64,000 nt of DNA, taken from Chitinophagales bacterium (lineage in GTDB: Bacteria; Bacteroidota; Bacteroidia; Chitinophagales; JADIYW01). The number at the start of each line of letters is the position of its first letter. The first letter of the stretch is position 1. The notes beneath the pieces were generated by a model, which was not told where the DNA came from, ran no database searches, and was given only the letters and a program-made list of their open reading frames with translations. The stretch spans positions 213,851 to 277,850 of the forward strand of contig JAMLHJ010000003.1 in NCBI GenBank assembly GCA_023957245.1, in the 5' to 3' direction. This document shows, piece by piece, positions 36,041 through 44,471 of this stretch. The translations under genes and the position numbers were made by a program.

Positions 36041-36250
36041 ACAAAATTTAACCGCAGAGGGCACTAAGTTTTACTCAAAGTTCACTAAGCATATTTTTGA
36101 AAATGGATTGCCACGTCGTCGTTCCTCCTCCTCGCAATGACGGAATTCAGTACGTCACTGCGAGGCACGAAGCAGTCCAGATTAATTAAGTAATATGGAG
36201 ATGTGGAAATGCTGGTAAAATGTAAGATGAAAATGCTGATGATTGAATTT

Positions 36251-36344
36251 GCCTCGTAGAGGTTATCGCTTAGTAAAAATATATAGTCAACCAACTATCG
36301 CTCCATAGGAGCTACCCTTTTGTTGGTTTCAAGACTATCGTCGT
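36251..36344 (+). repeat. family-B repeat, copy 2
   Basis: It is nearly identical to the copy 304 bp upstream. Differences include AGGTTATCG for AGGCTATCG, which breaks one palindrome arm only slightly. Confidence 0.85.
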
Positions 36345-36739
36345 AAAAATTTAACCGCAAAGGCTACAAAGTTTTACGCAAAGTTCACGAAGTTTAATGA
36401 AACAATGAGAAGATTTGGAAATGTGAGAATGTGAAGATGTTTAAAATTTAACCGCAAAGGTTGCTAAGTCTTACGCAAAGTTTCGCAAAGAAACTCAAAG
36501 TTTCACAAAGAATTTGCTTTGAGTCTTTTGAGCCTTCTTAGTGTCTTTCGTGTAATAGTTTATTCTAAAATTCTACCGCAAAGTACACTAAGTTTTACGC
36601 AAAGTACGCTAAGTTTAAAGAAGCAATAAAGCAATGAAGTGTTGTATAAGATGAACAATGTCATATAGAGCTTGCGAAGCATCTATAACCAGAACGCTTA
36701 GAGACACGCAGAGAACATAATGTTCTATTAGACACTATT

Positions 36740-37966
36740 TTAAAATCTCTTTATAGATTTCTCAATGATTCCTAAACAATCATCTATTTGATTTTTAGAA
36801 ATTGTCAATGGTGGAGCAAATCTGATAATATTTCCATGGGTAGGTTTTGCCAATAAACCATTTTTAGCCATCTCTAAACATATTTGCCAAGCAGTATCAC
36901 TTTCTTCTGTATCATCTATCACAATCGCATTTAAAAGTCCTTTACCTCTTATCGTGCTAATTAAAGGATGATTAATTTCTTGTAATTGTGTACGTAAATA
37001 TTGTCCCATCAATTCGGCATTTTCAGCCAATTTTTCATTAATAAGAACTTCCAAAGAAGCAACTCCAACAGCAGCAGCCAATGGATTGCCTCCATAAGTA
37101 GAGCCATGTTCTCCAGGTTGGATACAAAGCATAATCTCATCATCAGCCAATACTGCAGAAATAGGCATAAAACCTCCTGATAATGCTTTGCCTAAAATCA
37201 AAATATCTGGTTTAATTTGCTCATGTTCAACACATAACATTTTACCTGTTCGACATAAGCCTGTTTGTACTTCATCAGCTATCAGTAAAACATTGTATTT
37301 TGTACACAAATCTCTTACACCTTTCAAATAACCATTATCAGGAACTACGACTCCTGCTTCCCCTTGAATAGGTTCTACCATAAAAGCGGCAACATTTTTA
37401 TTTTGGAAGGCGATTTCGAGTGCTTCTAAATTATTATACTCAATAATATCATATCCAGGCATGAAAGGACCATAATCACTATATGAACTTGGGTCTGTTG
37501 AAGCGGAAATTGCTGCTTGTGTTCGTCCCCAAAAATTATTTTTCGCAAATATAATTCGTGCCTGATTGGCTTCAATCCCTTTGACTTTATATGCCCATTT
37601 TTTGGCAAGTTTGATAGCTGTTTCTCCTCCTTCTACACCTGTATTCATTGGTAATACTTTATCATATCCCATGATTTCAGTGATAAATTTCTCATATTCC
37701 CCAAGTTTGTCATTGTAAAATGCACGAGAAGTTAATGTAAGTTGGCTAGCTTGTTGAGTCAATGCACTCAAAATATGTGGGTGGCAATGACCTTGATTGA
37801 CGGCAGAATATGCTGATAAAAAATCAAAATATTTTTCCCCATTTACATCCCAAACAAAAACGCCTTCACCTTTGGATAGTACAACAGGAAGTGGATGGTA
37901 ATTGTGAGCGCCGTATTTATCTTCTAATTGTATAAAATATTCTGGAGTATTGACTTGAGATTTCAT
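36740..37966 (-). CDS. rocD: ornithine aminotransferase
   Basis: This 408-aa PLP enzyme converts ornithine and 2-oxoglutarate to glutamate semialdehyde and glutamate. Motifs: [18 protein letters not shown] near the start, [47 protein letters not shown], and the PLP lysine region LGKALSGG. Proline dehydrogenase at 39899-41083 makes the same semialdehyde pool from proline, so the two lie in linked pathways although on opposite strands. A TATCTTTG box ends four bases before the ATG. Confidence 0.94.
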   Translation of the reverse strand: MKSQVNTPEYFIQLEDKYGAHNYHPLPVVLSKGEGVFVWDVNGEKYFDFLSAYSAVNQGHCHPHILSALTQQASQLTLTSRAFYNDKLGEYEKFITEIMGYDKVLPMNTGVEGGETAIKLAKKWAYKVKGIEANQARIIFAKNNFWGRTQAAISASTDPSSYSDYGPFMPGYDIIEYNNLEALEIAFQNKNVAAFMVEPIQGEAGVVVPDNGYLKGVRDLCTKYNVLLIADEVQTGLCRTGKMLCVEHEQIKPDILILGKALSGGFMPISAVLADDEIMLCIQPGEHGSTYGGNPLAAAVGVASLEVLINEKLAENAELMGQYLRTQLQEINHPLISTIRGKGLLNAIVIDDTEESDTAWQICLEMAKNGLLAKPTHGNIIRFAPPLTISKNQIDDCLGIIEKSIKRF

Positions 37967-37970
37967 ATTT

Positions 37971-37978
37971 CAAAGATA
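37971..37978 (-). promoter_or_regulatory. TAnnTTTG -7 promoter box of rocD
   Basis: On the minus strand the site reads TATCTTTG, four bases before the rocD ATG. A start of transcription about 5-7 bp downstream would leave essentially no 5' leader. Confidence 0.6.
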
Positions 37979-38055
37979 GCTTTTTTGACTGCTAATGGCA
38001 ATTAAATTGGCTATTCAATACAGTTGTAATTGAGATTATTGTTGTTAATTGAAAC

Positions 38056-38090
38056 AAAAAAGGCTATCTTTTTTATTATAGACAGCCTTT
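38056..38090 (-). terminator. rho-independent terminator of folD
   Basis: On the minus strand, AAAGGCTGTC pairs with GATAGCCTTT across a 12-base AT-rich loop with one wobble, followed by a T-rich tail. It lies 22 bp past the folD stop. Confidence 0.75.
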
Positions 38091-38111
38091 AAAAATTATA
38101 ATAGGTAAAAA

Positions 38112-38996
38112 TTATTCAATAATTTTTTTGTTTTCAGCAGCTTGAAGTGTATTCAGCATTAAAGATACCACTGTCATTGGACCTACTCCTCCAGGTACAG
38201 GGGTGATAAAACTAGCTTTTGGTGCTACTTCGTCATATTTGACATCTCCTTTAAGAGCAAAACCAGATTTTTTACTATCATCTTTAACTCTAGTGATACC
38301 GACATCAATGACAACTGAGCCATCTTTGACCATATCAGCTGTTACAAATTCAGCCTTACCCAAAGCCGCAATAATAATATCTGCTCTTAAAACTTCTTCT
38401 TTCAAATTTTTTGTTGCACTATGGCAAAGTGTTACAGTACAATTGCCTGGATTGTCTCTCCTTGCCATCAAGATACTCATTGGCATTCCTACGATATTAC
38501 TTCTACCTATCACTACACAATGTTTTCCATTGGTATCGATATTATATCTTTTTAATAATGTCAATATTCCGTAAGGTGTTGCTGGAAGGAATGTAGGAAG
38601 ATTTTGTACCATTTTCCCAACATTGACAGGGTGAAACCCATCTACATCTTTTTCAGGATATATAGCTTGGACAATTTTTTGTTCATCAATATGTTTTGGC
38701 AATGGAAGCTGAACAATAAATCCGTCAATATCATCATCGTTATTGAGCATATTGATTTGTGCAAGTAGCTCTTGCTCAGTAATATCCGCACCCAATCTTA
38801 CAAGAGTAGATTTAAAACCGACTTCTTGACAAGATTTTACTTTGCTTGCCACATAAGTTTCACTTGCGCCATCATTACCTACTAAAATAGCAGCCAAATG
38901 TGGGGTTTTGCCATCGTTTAACTTGATTTCATTGACTTTTTGAGCGATTTCCTGTTTGATAATTTGAGAGAGTTGCTTTCCGTCAAGAACTTGCAT
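38112..38996 (-). CDS. folD: bifunctional methylenetetrahydrofolate dehydrogenase / cyclohydrolase FolD
   Basis: This enzyme interconverts 5,10-methylene-, methenyl- and 10-formyl-tetrahydrofolate in one-carbon metabolism. Motifs: [25 protein letters not shown] (the active-site YxxxK pattern as Y-V-A-S-K), [43 protein letters not shown] (Rossmann) and [13 protein letters not shown] choose the ATG at 38996 (294 aa). A longer reading begins with TTG at 39023, but that would add nine residues not expected in the family, and a TACATTGC promoter-like box lies there. Confidence 0.94.
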   Translation of the reverse strand: MQVLDGKQLSQIIKQEIAQKVNEIKLNDGKTPHLAAILVGNDGASETYVASKVKSCQEVGFKSTLVRLGADITEQELLAQINMLNNDDDIDGFIVQLPLPKHIDEQKIVQAIYPEKDVDGFHPVNVGKMVQNLPTFLPATPYGILTLLKRYNIDTNGKHCVVIGRSNIVGMPMSILMARRDNPGNCTVTLCHSATKNLKEEVLRADIIIAALGKAEFVTADMVKDGSVVIDVGITRVKDDSKKSGFALKGDVKYDEVAPKASFITPVPGGVGPMTVVSLMLNTLQAAENKKIIE

Positions 38997-39114
38997 ATTT
39001 ATTTTTTTTGTAAAAATACGCAATGTATTAGCGTTTTCAAATCGAAATTGACAGTCGGAGAAAGATTGTTGATATTATTTAGCATTTTATCCATTAATCT
39101 GTACTTTCATTTAT

Positions 39115-39122
39115 TAAATTTG
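39115..39122 (+). promoter_or_regulatory. TAnnTTTG -7 promoter box of udk
   Basis: TAAATTTG ends three bases before the udk ATG, a perfect match to the Bacteroidota -7 box and another candidate for leaderless transcription. Confidence 0.5.
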
Positions 39123-39125
39123 TAA

Positions 39126-39755
39126 ATGCAAAAGCCATACGTAATTGGAATTACCGGAGGAAGTGGTTCTGGTAAAACTACTTTTATCAATCGTCTGTTT
39201 CAGCAATTCTCCATAGAAGAGGTTTGTTTTCTGAGTATGGATAACTATTATAAAAATAGGGATCAACAAGTCAAAGATAATAATGAACAATACAATTTTG
39301 ATTTGCCATCATCTTTCAGACGACAAGATTTTTATGACGATTTGAGTACATTGGTAAATGGTGGAACAGTCCGATTAATGGAATATACCTTTAACAATCC
39401 ATTGGCTACAGCTAAAGAAATTGTGTATAGTTCTGCTCCAGTGATAATTGTTGAAGGGATTTTTGTTTTCTACTTTGAGGAAATTAGCAAGATGTTAGAT
39501 TTGAAAATCTTTTTAGATGCTAGTGAGCATTTAAAATTAATCAGAAGAATCAAACGTGATGCTGAAGAACGCAATTATCCACTTGATGATGTATTGTATA
39601 GGTATCAATACCATGTACATCCAACTTTTGAACAATTTATTCTCCCAATGAAAGCTCAAGCAGATATTATCATCAATAATAATCATAGGTTAGATGGTGC
39701 AATTGAGTTAATTGGTCCTTTTTTGAAAGAAAAAGTGAAAGCTTCACAAGAATAA
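39126..39755 (+). CDS. udk: uridine kinase
   Basis: This 209-aa kinase phosphorylates uridine and cytidine in pyrimidine salvage. It shows the P-loop GGSGSGKTT, SMDNYYKNRDQQ, NFDLPSSFRRQDF, IIVEGIFVFYFEEI, DLKIFLDASEHLKLIRRIKRD and ERNYPLDDVLYRYQYHVHPTFEQFI. Length matches Udk. Confidence 0.93.
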   Translation: MQKPYVIGITGGSGSGKTTFINRLFQQFSIEEVCFLSMDNYYKNRDQQVKDNNEQYNFDLPSSFRRQDFYDDLSTLVNGGTVRLMEYTFNNPLATAKEIVYSSAPVIIVEGIFVFYFEEISKMLDLKIFLDASEHLKLIRRIKRDAEERNYPLDDVLYRYQYHVHPTFEQFILPMKAQADIIINNNHRLDGAIELIGPFLKEKVKASQE

Positions 39756-39898
39756 TTACTTCTTCATAGATAGTTACTGTAGATTCTATATTTTAAGTAT
39801 TTAGACCAATGTCTATTTTATTTAGATTTGTGTTCTTTGTTTTTTTTGTAACTAATTTCTTTTTTATCTGTTAATACAACAAATACAGATGAAAATTT

Positions 39899-41083
39899 AT
39901 GTCACAACTCAATTTGAATAATACTGAATACGCATTTAAGTATAAAAGCAACAATATTTTAAAAAGAGATTATTGGATTTTTAATCTCATGCGTTATAAT
40001 AAATTGGTAAATACAGGTTTGAGTATTTCTAATTTTTTAGTTAAAAACAATATGAGTCTTCCAGTAGTAATGGGAGTGAAGCCTACAGTGTTTTCTATAT
40101 TTTGCGGTGGCACTTCATTGGAAAACTCAATAAAAAAGATTGAACATCTTAAAAAATATGGTGTAGATACCATCTTAGATTATGGAGTTGAAGGCAAAGA
40201 TAGTGATGAAGATTTTATCAAAACCACCCAATCTATTAAAGATGCTATTCTATTTGCTGCTCAACATCATGATATAAAAATTGTCAGTTCCAAATTTACC
40301 TCATTGATTCCTTTTCATATTTTGGAGAAAATTCATGCCGGAAAAGATTTAAGTGATAAAGAAATTCAAAGATTTGAAGCGTGTAAAGAAAGAATTTATA
40401 GTATCACTGAATTGGCGTATCAGAATAAGATTTCTCTATTTGTCGATGCTGAAGAATCATGGATTCAAAAGGGATTAGATGATTTGACTTTGGAGTTGAT
40501 GAGAAAATATAACAAAGAGTATCCTATTGTTTACAATACTTTTCAGTTGTATTTGGATACCAGATTGGAAGTACTTGAAAAGATGATTGTTACCGCAGAA
40601 AGTGAAGGTTTTATCTATGGAGCCAAATTGGTCAGAGGTGCATATATGGAGAAAGAAGAAGATTATGCAAATGCGAATGGTGTGAAAAATCCTGTTCAAG
40701 TATCAAAGGAGCAGACAGATAAAGATTATAATGCGGCAATACGTCTTTCATTAAGTCATATTGAGAATGTAGCTGTATGTATTGCTTCACACAATGAAGA
40801 GAGCACACTGTATGCTACTCAAATTGCAGAGCAACTTCAAATTGAAAAAAATCATCCACATTTAAGTTTTTCTCAACTTTTGGGAATGAGTGACCATATT
40901 AGCTTCAATATGGCCAATGCTGGTTATCATGTATATAAATATATGCCTTATGGTCCAGTAAGAGAGGTGTTGCCATATCTCATTCGTCGTGCTCAAGAGA
41001 ATACAAGTATTTCCAATCAGATGGGTAGAGAGCTCCAATTGCATTATTTGGAAATGAAAAGAAGGAGATTGCTGATGTTTTGA
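39899..41083 (+). CDS. proline dehydrogenase
   Basis: This 394-aa FAD enzyme oxidises proline to pyrroline-5-carboxylate. It has the beta/alpha-barrel motifs LFVDAEESWIQ, YPIVYNTFQLYL, GAKLVRGAYMEKE and CIASHNEES; the segment SFSQLLGMSDHI; and the FAD/substrate end YKYMPYGPVREVLPYLIRRAQEN. It is a stand-alone PRODH domain without the P5C dehydrogenase half found in PutA. Confidence 0.93.
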   Translation: MSQLNLNNTEYAFKYKSNNILKRDYWIFNLMRYNKLVNTGLSISNFLVKNNMSLPVVMGVKPTVFSIFCGGTSLENSIKKIEHLKKYGVDTILDYGVEGKDSDEDFIKTTQSIKDAILFAAQHHDIKIVSSKFTSLIPFHILEKIHAGKDLSDKEIQRFEACKERIYSITELAYQNKISLFVDAEESWIQKGLDDLTLELMRKYNKEYPIVYNTFQLYLDTRLEVLEKMIVTAESEGFIYGAKLVRGAYMEKEEDYANANGVKNPVQVSKEQTDKDYNAAIRLSLSHIENVAVCIASHNEESTLYATQIAEQLQIEKNHPHLSFSQLLGMSDHISFNMANAGYHVYKYMPYGPVREVLPYLIRRAQENTSISNQMGRELQLHYLEMKRRRLLMF

Positions 41084-41109
41084 AGAAATAGCTGATTCTG
41101 TCCAGAATT

Positions 41110-41251
41110 TAACCACAAAGGACACCAAGTCTCTACACAAAGGTCACGGAGTTTATTTTGGAGATTTGCAAATGTGAAGATTTAGTGAAAGGTGAGAAGA
41201 AAAATGTAAGATGAAATTTGCTGGTGGCTGAGCCTGTCGATGCCAACCACA
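41110..41251 (+). repeat. long intergenic repeat shared with 63611-63746
   Basis: Both copies run in the same order: CCACAAAGGACACCAAGTCT, GGAGATTTGCAAATGTGAAG, AGTGAAAGGTGAGA, AATGTAAGATG, and GCTGAGCCTGTCGATGCCAA. A few small indels separate them. It looks like a recent copy of intergenic DNA. Confidence 0.85.
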
Positions 41252-41315
41252 AAGTACACAAAGTTTTACGTAAAGTACACTGAGTTTATTTTGGAGATTT
41301 GCAAATGTGAAAATA

Positions 41316-41425
41316 CTGGTGGTTGTCGAAGCCCTATCTCCTTATTTTGTCATTCCCATGAAAATGGGAATCTCCAACCTAATTTCCCTTTCATGAGATT
41401 CCTGCTTCCGCAGGAATGACATTGT
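41316..41425 (+). repeat. family-C double-hairpin repeat, copy 2
   Basis: It matches 18384-18494 over about 110 bp, including both hairpins (TTCCCATGAAAATGGGAA and ATTCCTGCTTCCGCAGGAAT). Confidence 0.85.
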
Positions 41426-41636
41426 TCTATTGGGACGTTTTGCTTTAAGAAATGCAATCTAACCGCAAAGGCTACAAAGTTTTACGCAAAGCTCACGAAG
41501 TTTGTCGAAGTGCTTTTCCATACAATTACATCATAAGAAAAGCACCAGAAGCAGGAATAATTGAAGAATGTAAAAGATAGGCCTTTATTAGATATTCATT
41601 TTGATTACTTTTGCGGTTTTAATGTTATTGTCAAAA

Positions 41637-42329
41637 ATGTCTTTACATCATAAAATCAATATAGCTATAGATGGATATAGTGGTTGTGGAAAATCTACTA
41701 CTGCCAAAGCTGTTGCCTACCAATTGGGTTACACTTATATTGATACTGGTGCAATGTATAGAGCTGTGACATTGTATTTTCAACAGAAAGAAGTAAATAT
41801 TTCCAACCTTGATGAAGTAGATAATGCCTTGAAAGATATTGAAATTAGATTTATTTTGAATTCAGACTCACAAAAATTACATACATTTTTGAATGGTGTA
41901 GATGTCGAAAATCAGATTCGAACTCCAGAAGTAGCTGCTATGGTTTCTCCTGTTGCTGCATTGAGTGCAGTAAGAAAGGCACTTGTTGCTCAACAAAGAG
42001 CTATGGGGAAAAATAAAGGTGTTGTGATGGATGGGAGAGATATTGGGACTGTCGTTTTTCCTGATGCTGAATGCAAGTTTTTTCTAGTAGCAGATATTGA
42101 TATTCGTACAGGAAGAAGAGTGAAAGAATTGGCTTTAAGTGGTATCAGTGTATCTTTTGAAGAGGTGAAAAATAATCTTTTGAATAGAGACCATATTGAC
42201 AGCAACAGAGCAGATTCGCCCCTGCGTAAAGCTGATGATGCGATAGAAATTGATACATCTTATATTTCTATTGAGGAGCAGATTCATAAAGTAATTGACA
42301 TTGCGAAAAATGTCATTGCTCAAAATTAG
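41637..42329 (+). CDS. cmk: cytidylate kinase
   Basis: This enzyme phosphorylates CMP and dCMP. Motifs: INIAIDGYSGCGKSTTAKAVA (P-loop), YIDTGAMYRAVTLY, GVVMDGRDIGTVVFPDAECKFFL and NRDHIDSNRADSPLRKADDA. I choose the ATG at 41637 (230 aa, MSLHHKIN). An in-frame ATG at 41622 and a TTG at 41601 are alternatives, but the TTG lies upstream of the promoter-like TACTTTTG. It is convergent with the next gene, with only 2 bp between stops. Confidence 0.94.
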   Translation: MSLHHKINIAIDGYSGCGKSTTAKAVAYQLGYTYIDTGAMYRAVTLYFQQKEVNISNLDEVDNALKDIEIRFILNSDSQKLHTFLNGVDVENQIRTPEVAAMVSPVAALSAVRKALVAQQRAMGKNKGVVMDGRDIGTVVFPDAECKFFLVADIDIRTGRRVKELALSGISVSFEEVKNNLLNRDHIDSNRADSPLRKADDAIEIDTSYISIEEQIHKVIDIAKNVIAQN

Positions 42330-42331
42330 CT

Positions 42332-43207
42332 TTAGCTAGAAACCTTATTTTGTACATATTCATCTACTGTACTGAATACGAAGTCAGGAAATTCATTTAA
42401 GAATTTTGATGATTTTAAACCTCCTTGTAGTGGTCTTGCTGCTGGAGGATTTATATCAGACGTGCTTAATGGAAGCAAATCGTATGTAGCATCAGGAAAA
42501 TATTTTAATATTCTGAGTGCCAATTGAACTCGATTCATATAATCTGTCGAAGCAATATTGTAAATACCTGTTTTTTGATTTTCAAGTAAAAGATATAAAG
42601 CTCTAGCAATATCAGCGGCATTGATAGGGGTGGCGTATTGGTCAATAGGCAATTTTAATGTCAGATGTTGTCCATGAATAGCTTGGTCAATGATACGTGC
42701 AACAAAATTTTTTCCTCTTTCTTCATCTCCATAAACATTGGTAATACGCAATACTAAATTGTCTAGGTGAGAATTGTTGACGAGTTGCTCTGCCTTCCAT
42801 TTATGTCTTCCGTAAACACTGATGGGATGGGCGATGGCTTGTTCATCATAAGGGCCATTTTCTCCATCGAAAATATAATCAGTAGAAATGAATACGATTT
42901 TGGATGAAAATTTCTTTGCCAATTGGATGACATTTTCTGTAGAAACGATTGAGTATTTATAACTTTCTTCTTCGTTTTGTTCACAATAATCTACATGAGT
43001 CAATGCACCGCAATGTATAATAACTTCTGGTTGAAATGTATCAATGTCAAAATTATTGGGATTGTCTAAATTCAAAGTGTCAAAAAATACTGTATTTTTT
43101 GCAGCATAAGAAAAATAGGTGCCGATACATTCATTCCCTTTTTCGGATAAATATTTCAAACAATTACTGCCGACCAATCCAGATGCTCCTACAATTAAAA
43201 TTTTCAT
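42332..43207 (-). CDS. RmlD-like NAD(P)-dependent sugar reductase
   Basis: This 291-aa extended short-chain dehydrogenase has the Rossmann motif VGASGLVGSN, VIHCGALTHVDYCEQNEE, the catalytic STDYIFDGENGPY with YGRHKWKAEQ (Y-x-x-x-K) and LRITNVYGDEERGKNF. These match dTDP-4-dehydrorhamnose reductase-like proteins. It is followed downstream on the chromosome by cmk, and upstream by a glycosyltransferase with a 9-bp gap, so a surface-sugar role is plausible but the exact substrate is not set. Confidence 0.88.
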   Translation of the reverse strand: MKILIVGASGLVGSNCLKYLSEKGNECIGTYFSYAAKNTVFFDTLNLDNPNNFDIDTFQPEVIIHCGALTHVDYCEQNEEESYKYSIVSTENVIQLAKKFSSKIVFISTDYIFDGENGPYDEQAIAHPISVYGRHKWKAEQLVNNSHLDNLVLRITNVYGDEERGKNFVARIIDQAIHGQHLTLKLPIDQYATPINAADIARALYLLLENQKTGIYNIASTDYMNRVQLALRILKYFPDATYDLLPLSTSDINPPAARPLQGGLKSSKFLNEFPDFVFSTVDEYVQNKVSS

Positions 43208-43216
43208 ATAATTTGT

Positions 43217-44287
43217 TTACCAAGATAATTGAGAGAATTTTTTTCTTTGATTGATAAAATAAGAAACCAAGAGGCTTTTAGGGTAAATCCCTTTTAGATT
43301 AGGTGCTCCAATCTTGTGCTTGTATTGAGTTTCTATAAAAATTTGTTTTTTATGAAAAGCTTGCCCTATCATCGCCCTATATGCAAATTGAGCTCGCAAT
43401 ATCGCCCATGCTTCTTTAAGTCTGAATTGAAGTAATGACTTGAATAAAGCGACCATGTCCAAGATATTTCTTACAGCATTGATGAATAAAAACTGTTTAA
43501 AATCTAAATTTTTAAACAATAGCAATCTGTTATTTCGAAAATTCAAAAAAGTTTTGTGTGGGTTTTGAGCATTCAAGGTGCCGCCTCCGACATGATATAC
43601 TTTTGATTGATGTGTGTAGATAATTTTGTACCCCAATCTTTTCAAACGCCAACATAAATCAATTTCTTCCATGTGAGCAAAAAAATCTTTATCAAATCCT
43701 CCTACTAATAAAAAAAGTTCCCTTCTCACCAACATACATGCACCAGTTGCCCAGAAAATTTCCATTTCATTGTCATATTGACCGTTATCTGTTTCAATGT
43801 TTTCAAATAATCGTCCTCTACAAAAAGGATAACCATATTTGTCTATCATTCCACCAGCAGCACCAGCATATTCAAATTTTTCTTGTTGCTTGTAATCCAA
43901 TAATTTGGGTTGGCAGACAGCAATTGTACGATCTTTACTCATCGTCTGATAAAGTGGTTCTAACCAATTTGGTGTCACTTCTACATCAGAATTTAATAAT
44001 AAAACATAGTCACAAGAAATGTTTTTAATAGCTTGATTATAACCTTCTGCAAATCCGAAGTTTTCAGAAAGGGCAATTGTATTGACTGATGGGAATTGAG
44101 ATTTAATCATATCCAATGAGCCGTCAGTAGAGGCGTTGTCTGCTACCCAAATTTTTGCCAATTCCACAGGAGTGTATTCAATAACTGATGGTAAAAATTT
44201 TTCTAACCATGTTTTACCATTATAATTAAGAATAACAACTGCTATTTTGGGTGTATGCTTTGCCAATGAAGAAAGGTTTATAGGCAA
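43217..44287 (-). CDS. family 2 glycosyltransferase
   Basis: This ~356-aa GT-A protein has IAVVILNYNGKTWLEKFLPS, VADNASTDGSLDMI, LLLNSDVEVTPNWLEPLY (DxD-like site), a FWATGACMLVRRELFLLVGGFDKDF acceptor region and EEIDLCWRLKRLGYK. It resembles rhamnosyltransferase-like GT2 enzymes, which would fit with the adjacent RmlD-like gene. The start is a TTG at 44287; no in-frame ATG lies nearer than the conserved core, so the start is uncertain by a few residues. Confidence 0.9.
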   Translation of the reverse strand: MPINLSSLAKHTPKIAVVILNYNGKTWLEKFLPSVIEYTPVELAKIWVADNASTDGSLDMIKSQFPSVNTIALSENFGFAEGYNQAIKNISCDYVLLLNSDVEVTPNWLEPLYQTMSKDRTIAVCQPKLLDYKQQEKFEYAGAAGGMIDKYGYPFCRGRLFENIETDNGQYDNEMEIFWATGACMLVRRELFLLVGGFDKDFFAHMEEIDLCWRLKRLGYKIIYTHQSKVYHVGGGTLNAQNPHKTFLNFRNNRLLLFKNLDFKQFLFINAVRNILDMVALFKSLLQFRLKEAWAILRAQFAYRAMIGQAFHKKQIFIETQYKHKIGAPNLKGIYPKSLLVSYFINQRKKFSQLSW

Positions 44288-44471
44288 AGATGTAGAATTT
44301 TGGATAGAGATTTCATATTGGGAGAATAAAAAGACAAATTTTATAGTAAAGTCAATGTCAATTCAATGATATTAAAGCGTTTATTTCAAAAGATATACAT
44401 CTATTTAACGGATTATCTTTTAAAAATACCTTGAAAAGTCGTTTCTTCGCTTTTCTTAAAAAACTAAGTTT

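Larger units (their letters stand above)
35692..36739. other. 1048-bp non-coding region packed with repeats
   Basis: No supported gene. It holds two family-B copies (35947-36040 and 36251-36344); an inverted pair related to the widespread CATTGCGAGG-type repeat (36106-36142 and 36153-36178); and at least five family-A units (CCGCAAAGG..ACxAAGTTTTACGCAAAG type) near 36049, 36352, 36447, 36574 and a degenerate one near 36700. The region ends next to the 3' end of rocD. Confidence 0.75.
41084..41636. other. 553-bp non-coding region with repeat families A, C and a block shared with 63.6 kb
   Basis: No supported gene. The block 41110-41251 is nearly identical to 63611-63746. Family-A units lie near 41111, 41246 and 41461. 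Family-C copy 2 occupies 41316-41425. Upstream of cmk, TACTTTTG at 41606-41613 matches the -7 promoter consensus. Confidence 0.7.

Noticed and set aside
38997..39023. N-terminal extension of FolD from a TTG start
   Set aside because: It adds residues outside the family and overlaps a promoter-like box; the ATG at 38996 fits better.
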